NCBI GenBank assembly: GCA_022496805.1
Contig: CM040092.1
Coordinates: 17,192,113-17,256,112 of the forward strand
Direction: 5' to 3'
Origin: Pohlia nutans
Lineage: Eukaryota; Streptophyta; Bryopsida; Bryales; Mniaceae
DNA: 64,000 bases
Below are positions 57,792 through 64,000 of this stretch, piece after piece (position 1 is the stretch's first letter; every line of letters begins with the position of its first letter). Made by a program: the position numbers and the translations under genes. The notes beneath the pieces were generated by a model. It ran no database searches. It had not been told where the DNA came from and saw nothing but the letters and a program-made list of their open reading frames with translations.

Positions 57792-58366
57792 TTACATGTT
57801 GGAAATCACATGGTCTGTTTTCGGATAACTATACTATCTCTTAAAATTTTGAGGCTTCTCCAAAAAGGTGTCGGCATGGTGAAAGTTCAAACCCTAAATT
57901 GCCCAAAGTGGTGCAAAGTCCAATTCGTCTGTATGTAAGTCGGTGGATGAAATTGAAACTTCCGTCAACGATTGTTTGTGTGAAAACAAACGAGAATGTT
58001 TTTCCTTGAATGTTGTGATGTGATGTGAATTACGTTTGCATCAAAAAAAGTTGGGCCAAACTATTTTGGTGCCATTTTGACACCAAAGGCCGCATACATG
58101 TCATTTTAGTATCATTTTATCCATACTAGGTTGGTATGGAGGTTGGCACCAAATTATCTTAATTGCATTTCAATGCACCATCATGGCACCATTTCACATG
58201 CCTTGAAGTTCCTGATGTGTTAGGTTTGTATTGTAATTGTGATTATGAAGTGTCAGTTTTGGTGTACTTATACAGATAGAGAAGGATGTAAGGTACACCA
58301 ATCCAATACCACCATGTTTCTAATTCCACGCTTATGTATTGACCGTAGACATTTTTTGTTTGGAAT

Positions 58367-58690
58367 CACTACTAGAAAATTCAGCGTCCAAATCAACAGA
58401 GAAGAGTTGATAGTTTTTGTTGATTCGGTCGCGTTGTTCCGGTCATCCATCAACAGAAATCTGTTATTTTTTCTGTTGATTTGGTCAAATAAAAAATGAA
58501 AACTAAAAAAAAAAAAAAAAAAACATTTTTTTCGCTGCCCGGATTTTTCGGGCAAAAATTCTTTTTTTTTCGACTGCACGGAACTTCCGGGCAGCCAAGG
58601 TATGTACACATGGTTGCCACTCGGGTTTGAACTCGAGACCTCATTCTTATGACTCTACTCACCAACCAATTCACCACCACTAGAAATTGA
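58367..58690. mobile_element. CACTA-like element fragment with tRNA-like stretch
   Basis: Left end CACTACTAGAAAATTC, then CAAATCAACAG motifs, a long A run (58507-58523), a GGCAGC-type remnant, and an inverted tRNA-like stretch (GGGTTTGAACTCGAGACC near 58625). These parts match the ends and interior of 44119-45800. I found no right end. Confidence 0.5.
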
Positions 58691-58746
58691 TGAACAATGC
58701 ATGATTTTTCTTCTTACATATACACTTACTATTCTGTGTTTTCAAA

Positions 58747-59098
58747 CTCAGCAGACTTTGGCGGCCATTTTGACATAGTAGAATAACTTTTTTCAAAACT
58801 TTTTAGACTAAGAAAAGCTAGGAAATCAAGTTAAGTTTCATCTCCAAAAATTCGTTTGTGATTTTAAGCCTCCATTCAAAAGTTATAGACAAAATTCAGA
58901 GAGGATGTTTGAAAATATCAAAGAAAATATTCCTTGCTACCCCACTCTGAATTTTGTCTATAACTTTTGAATGGAGGCTCAAAATCACAAACGGATTTTT
59001 GGAGATGTAACTTAACTTGATTTACCAGCTTTTCTTAGTCCAAAGATTTAAGAAAAAGTTATTCTACTATGACAAAATGGCCGCCAAAGTCTGTTGAG
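58747..59098. repeat. Foldback element, 352 bp, intact copy
   Basis: Arms of ~165 bases (58747-58915 and 58935-59098) are near-perfect inverted copies, beginning CAGACTTTGGCGGCCATTTTG, with a short centre. Uninterrupted relative of 1488-2362. Confidence 0.8.
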
Positions 59099-59112
59099 TT
59101 TTTTTTTTTAAA

Positions 59113-59685
59113 CCCCTAAAGGATCGTAAGGCCCCCATGCGGCTTTTAGAACTAGAAAGTGAGAAAATTCCGGTTCTTGGGCTTTGAATTGTAGGATGAG
59201 CAACAAAGAGACCCTAGCTCTTTTTGAGAGCCAAATCTGTAGGTACTTCTTGATCGGAAATTCATCAAGTGAGCGATTTTTGGTGATTTTTTTGAGTTGC
59301 ACGGTGGATATTTAGGCGTCACTTCAAACCCTCATATCTTTCTCTTTACACCTCCAAATTCCTTGAAATTTTTTTCACATGTTTTAAATTATGATTTCTA
59401 CTCACAATAAAACTTTTTGAATTTTTGGAGCACTTTTGAACAATCCGATCTCAGCATGTGTACAAAATACCCCAAACAAGTTCCATCAATCTTCTCAACG
59501 GTGGCATTTCTCAAAAATTGTGCGATTTTGTTGATCTTTTTTTCATAAAAAAACTACGTAAGTCTTTTTTAGTTTCAACAGTGCCGATCGTCAGAATTAC
59601 CCCACACTAATAAGGCATTGAGCTTGCTACAAGAGCTAGTCAAGAAAACAAGAGCTAAGTTCAACACTCCCCGGTCCTTTAGGGG
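59113..59685. mobile_element. piggyBac-like MITE
   Basis: Left end CCCCTAAAGGATCG close to TTAA (59108-59111); right end inverted CCCCTAAAGGACCG before TTAA (59686-59689). 573 bp. The peptide frame 59108-59302 has no domain. Confidence 0.65.
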
Positions 59686-59689
59686 TTAA

Positions 59690-60346
59690 ATTGTGAATGA
59701 TTAAGTTAAAAAAACTTTCAAAATACATAGAACTTCAACCATGGAGTTTTAAATGTTGTCCAAATGAGGGTGTTTTAAATGTTTTAAATGTTTTGAGAGT
59801 CATAATTTTGTGCTTTGATGTTTTTCAACTTTGGGGATTATGTTCATAATCTTGTTTAGAGTTTGTATAAAGAATTTAAAACCAATTGGATCTATTTGTC
59901 ATGGGTGCCCGAAATTATCTAAAACTCAAAAAAAAATCACCTTTTGAAAAATAACTTTTTAATTGCAACTTGAATTGATCAAAAAAATTCTAGGCATTAA
60001 CTTAATAGTGAAACACAAGTTTTATTATTAAAAAATTCACATCTTGTACAATAATTGTATTCAACAAATATTGTTTCAAAAAGGGCTTATTCAAAAGTGG
60101 AAAATGGTTTGAAATCATGACTCATGGTTTCGAGAGTTATTTAATTATCTGGCATCAATATACCAACCTTGCCCTACTGCTATGGTATAATAACATTCCA
60201 AAATCTTATAAACATACGTAGTCGAGTCCATAAATTGCAAAAGATTCCAAATATTCTTGAAATATTCCAATGAATTCTAGAATATTCCAAAAGATCCCAA
60301 AATATTCCAAAAAGATTTCAAAATTATTCCAAATAAATTCCAGATT
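59690..60346. other. AT-rich non-coding DNA
   Basis: No gene. A run of ATTCCAAAA-type repeats at 60195-60340. Confidence 0.4.
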
Positions 60347-60518
60347 CACTAAAATTCTGTTGATTTGGTCATCGCACTATTCAAATCAACAGAAAGTAGG
60401 TAACAATCTGTTGATTTTTACAAAAAGTTTAAAAATTAGTGAAATCGGTCATTGGAGTGCCCCAAACAACATAAATCAGTTGATTTTCTGTTGATTCGGT
60501 CACGATTTTCTAGTAGTG
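60347..60518. mobile_element. Mini CACTA-like element
   Basis: Ends CACTAAAATTCTGTTG and GATTTTCTAGTAGTG; 172 bp with CAAATCAACAGA motifs as in 29911-30081. No matching 3-bp duplication was seen. Confidence 0.6.
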
Positions 60519-62085
60519 AATGTACACCACAAAACATGAGGACAAAATTGAAAACATGGTGGTAAGGTAGGAGGCTCACCTAAAACCAACACTCTACCTA
60601 ATTGCCACAGAACTTAGACCATGCAATCATTTAGAATGCAAATCTAGGCATATTATAGAGCCCTTGTTGTATGTTGACCAAAATGATAAGCTATCTGTGG
60701 TATACCTAGATATTCATTCTAAAATGACTATTGAGCTTAGATTATGTCACAATTAGGTACGGTGTAGGTTTTAGGTGCTCCTACCTTAACAAGTTGGTGT
60801 ATCTTAGTAGGAGAAGAGAATCCTAAACTAGAACATTTTGTTGTGTATGTATGTGTGTGTGTGTGCGTGTGTGTGTGTGTGTGTGTTTTGGTTGTCCGGG
60901 GGACAAAGATTACTCGAAGATTTCACCAGTCCACTTCCTATTGAGCACTTTTTTCACACGGCCTACCTACAAATGATTCAAAGTATATTTTTTCACACAA
61001 TGCTAACTAAGTTAACAAAAAATCAATTTTGCAAAGAATGTACTATCCTAATAGAGCATTGAGCATGTACTATCCATGCCCTGAGGCAAAGATAGATTAA
61101 ATACCCCCAACAAAGTCTTTGTTCACAATGGTATTTTAAACCAATGTTACTAATATTATTATATTATCTCATAGTCAACAACTATAGAGAAGATTGGAAC
61201 AGAGCCTTGCGCTTACACCGTCTTTGGTTTATTTATTTTGTGGTGAAACACAGTAAGCTTGAGATTTGAACCTACAGCAAAATGTAACACCCTTCAAAAA
61301 GGAATTCCAAGGGAAATTCTTGGTCAATGGAAGGAGTTGAACTACCAACGCCATGATTACAAAGCGAGTTTACAAGAACCGCCAACTTCACGATTGCAAA
61401 GTGAATTTGGCAGGTGATGCCAGGACTATCACTTCAGATAGTTTAAAAACATTACAGTTTACCGAAAAGTCAGCTCAAAGAGGAAAGTTTTAGCAAACTC
61501 CTCTTGAACTCCTCTTGAACTCATATGGAAATATAAATAGACCAAAAACTAGTTCACGATGAGTTGGGAGACAATCTAAAGCAAGCCACTGCCATTATTC
61601 TCCACACCTTGTAATGACTCCCACACCTCCTACCAAAGCTCCAAGCCCATGGCCCACAAGGGGACAAGTTATGACACGACACTATTCAACCCAACTATAG
61701 CTGAAAATAGAAGTTAGAAGGAGGTTGAAAAGGGAGGTTCCATGGCCTTCTTTTCAGTTAACTCTATTGTGTCATTGTAGTTTTAGGTTTTTCGTGTAGA
61801 AGCCAAGATGACTATCCAATCTGTAAGAAGGAGTTTTAATTTAGACGACTTTAAAATAGTTTTAAACAAGAATTAAAATAGCTTCTTATTCAAAAAAATT
61901 AATAACTATTTAAGAAAACATAAACAAAGGGTGGATTTCTACTAGTGATACAATTCTTCTAGAAAATGAAAATTGTAGAGAATTGACAACTTGTGTTTGT
62001 TTGTACAGAAAGCAAAATGGTGATGGTTCTTAAGTTAAAATGCGACAAACTTGTATGGCTTGATGTAAGTTATGTTTTTTCTTCC
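60519..62085. other. Non-coding DNA with (GT)n microsatellite
   Basis: A GT-rich microsatellite at 60842-60888; the frame 60838-61062 starts in it. No splice-consistent gene recognised. Confidence 0.4.
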
Positions 62086-62968
62086 AACACCCAATTCGCT
62101 AATTTTGCACTTGGCCATATAATCATGCACTTGGCCCCCAAGCGCATTAAAAAAAAATGTTTGAAAAATTCTATAAAAAATAGCCATTTTTGGCTTTTTA
62201 TAATCCCTTACATTGTAAAAAAACAAATTTTTAATTTATTTTGTATTCTCATCTTTATCTTTTATTTTATCTTTATCTTTATCTTATCTTTTCTTTCCTT
62301 TTATCTTGTTTTTTTCTTGTCTTCTTTCTTGTCTTCCTCTTGTCTTCCTTCTTCTTTTTCTCCTAGTCTTCCTCTTCTTCTTCTAGTCTTCTTCTTGTCT
62401 TCCTTTTTTTTATCTTCACCTTGCCATTTCTGGAGTTTAAACCTTCAAAAAAAAAAGTTAAAATAAAAATCAGGGAGCAGCCGATGGCTGAATCCAATAC
62501 AGGCCAATTTTTTTTTTAAAATTTTTTTTTAAATTTTTTTTAAATTTTTTTTTTTAATTTTTTTTTTGGCCTGTATTGGATTCAGCCATCGGCTGCTCCC
62601 TAATTTTTAAATTTTTTAAATTTTTTTAACGTTTAAACTCCAGAAATGGCAAGGTGAAGAAAAAAGAAAGGAAGACAAGAGGAAGACTAGAAGAAAGAGA
62701 GGAAGACTAGAAGAAAAAGAAGAAGGAAGACAAGAAAAAAAAACAAGATAAAAGAAAAGAAAATATAATATAAAGATAAAGATAAAGATAAAGGATAAAA
62801 ACAATAATACAAAATAAATAAATAAATAATTTTTTTACAACGTAAGGGATTGTAGAAAGACAAAAATCGTTGTTTTTTAAAGAATTTTTCAAACAAATTT
62901 TTTTAAAGCCAACTTTGCTCATGGAATGAGTGCACTTGGCCAAGTGCAAAATTAGGGAACTGGGATTT
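62086..62968. mobile_element. Palindromic foldback element, copy 3, with TTCC duplication
   Basis: Left end AACACCCAATTCGC, TTCC on both sides (62082-62085, 62969-62972), 883 bp. The whole element is a near-complete palindrome: outer CACTTGGCC blocks, pyrimidine/purine arms, and a perfect 35-bp inner pair (62474-62508 and 62566-62600, ending CAATACAGGCCAA) around a T/A-rich loop. The hydrophobic frames inside (62616-62949) are tract artefacts. Confidence 0.8.
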
Positions 62969-63251
62969 TTCCAAGGAATTGATTAAACTTTAGAAATAAG
63001 ATATTGTTGTCCATTCAATCAACGTATTTTAAATTGGAACAACAAATATAAAACTCAGGTTTGTTAACCAATATATATTGAATTGTAATTTTGAGGTCAA
63101 TTGTGAATCAAATATTTAAACTGATATCTTGTTGAAAAGCTTTCATTTTATAGGCATTTTCATTGTATCGGGTCCATTCAAGTTTTTGTCACAATACATT
63201 ATGTTTACATTTTTTGTAGAACCATATTTTGGTGACTGCAATGTCTTTTAA

Positions 63252-63787
63252 CCCCTAAATGTCCGAGAGGTAAGGGAAAATCTTAAATGTGTTATAAAAT
63301 GTTACTTTTGCAGCTTTGATGAACTTTGGCCTGAAAGAGAAAATGAGAAGCATGATGTTTAGTAATTATTCGTACCGTCAAACTTTCAAAAAATATTTTA
63401 GATACTCATTTAATGAATTTTGAAGCATTTATTGTTTAATATTCACCAAAATTACAAATTTTATTTTTAGAATTTTAAATTTGGTATGATTGGTTAAAAC
63501 TAGACATTTTATTCTAAAATTTTAAAAAGCAAAATTTTCAAAGGAGATAACATCATTACTCTCTTGAAATAGTAAGTTATAACACTAGGACAATTTTGAA
63601 GTCTGTCTTTGAAAAATTCTCTTCATTGGAGTTTAACTTGGATTGACATGATTCAAGTTGTGTTGGAATTAAAGTAGACTTGATTTCCTATTTGAAAATA
63701 TTTTTACTTTTTATAAAAACATTTTTCTCATCACAGTCCCGTAAAAGAGGGCAGCGATTATAAAATGGTCGTTTGGTCATTTAGGGG
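63252..63787. mobile_element. piggyBac-like MITE
   Basis: TTAA at 63248-63251 and 63788-63791; ends CCCCTAAATGTCC and, inverted, CCCCTAAATGACC. 536 bp, no coding capacity. Confidence 0.75.
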
Positions 63788-64000
63788 TTAAAACCTTGCA
63801 AATTTAGTTTTAGATTTAAATTAGCTTAAATCTATAAGTGTACCAAAAACACTTTCAAAAAATTATGATTAAAATCCTAATTTTTTTAAATAATAATAAA
63901 ATATAGTTCATTGTCACAATGGCAGAGGTGCACCTTATATCATCAAAACGTGTAATAGGGTACTACCGGTATTATATAAACATGTATTTGCATTTTAATG

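Noticed and set aside
60838..61062. Secreted peptide frame beginning in a (GT)n tract
   Set aside because: The hydrophobic start is the microsatellite in translation; the rest has no coding character.

Overview
The window reads as nuclear DNA of a streptophyte plant. It is very A+T-rich (about two thirds by eye), its genes have GT-AG introns, and it carries a plant-type diacylglycerol kinase. Non-coding DNA dominates, and most of it resolves into transposable elements. I saw no bacterial-style operons, rRNA, intact tRNA or CRISPR array. The species cannot be named from the sequence. A Tc1-like DD34E element, TTAA-flanked piggyBac-like MITEs and a SWIM-domain MULE family make a non-angiosperm lineage worth considering, but that is inference.

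Layout. 0-10 kb: AT-rich DNA with foldback and MITE insertions, a SINE-like sequence and a GC-rich island (5.8-7.4 kb). 10.2-14.1 kb: a decayed Ty3/gypsy element (one LTR, PBS, gag, protease, truncated RT) that ends in an inverted piece of its own LTR. 14.4-16.2 kb: an insertion between 30-bp direct repeats that carries a two-exon gene fragment. 20-31.5 kb: a dense nest of elements. It includes palindromic foldback elements built on long purine/pyrimidine arms, Tourist-, Stowaway- and CACTA-like MITEs, and a 2.54-kb Tc1-like transposon with 550-bp terminal inverted repeats. 33.0-38.5 kb: the one clearly intact host gene, a 14-exon diacylglycerol kinase of 909 codons on the minus strand, with a long disordered N-terminal extension. 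39.3-54.6 kb: two inverted copies of a ~2.2-kb segment (A, 39.3-41.5 kb; B, 43.9-54.6 kb). Each copy carries insertions the other lacks, so each serves as the empty site for the other. 54.6-64 kb: more MITEs and a third palindromic foldback element.

The most interesting object is the 7.63-kb insertion in segment B (46056-53689). It has a 10-bp target-site duplication, degenerate terminal inverted repeats and a matching empty site in segment A, all consistent with a Mutator-like element. It holds two divergently oriented genes. One is a spliced gene for a permuted (class beta) DNA amino-methyltransferase-like protein. The other is a frameshifted MULE-type transposase remnant with a C-terminal SWIM zinc finger. 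The element also holds several minisatellites that share a GCCGGTACCGGC palindrome. I do not recognise this combination. A possible reading is a transposon that carries its own DNA-methylation-related gene.
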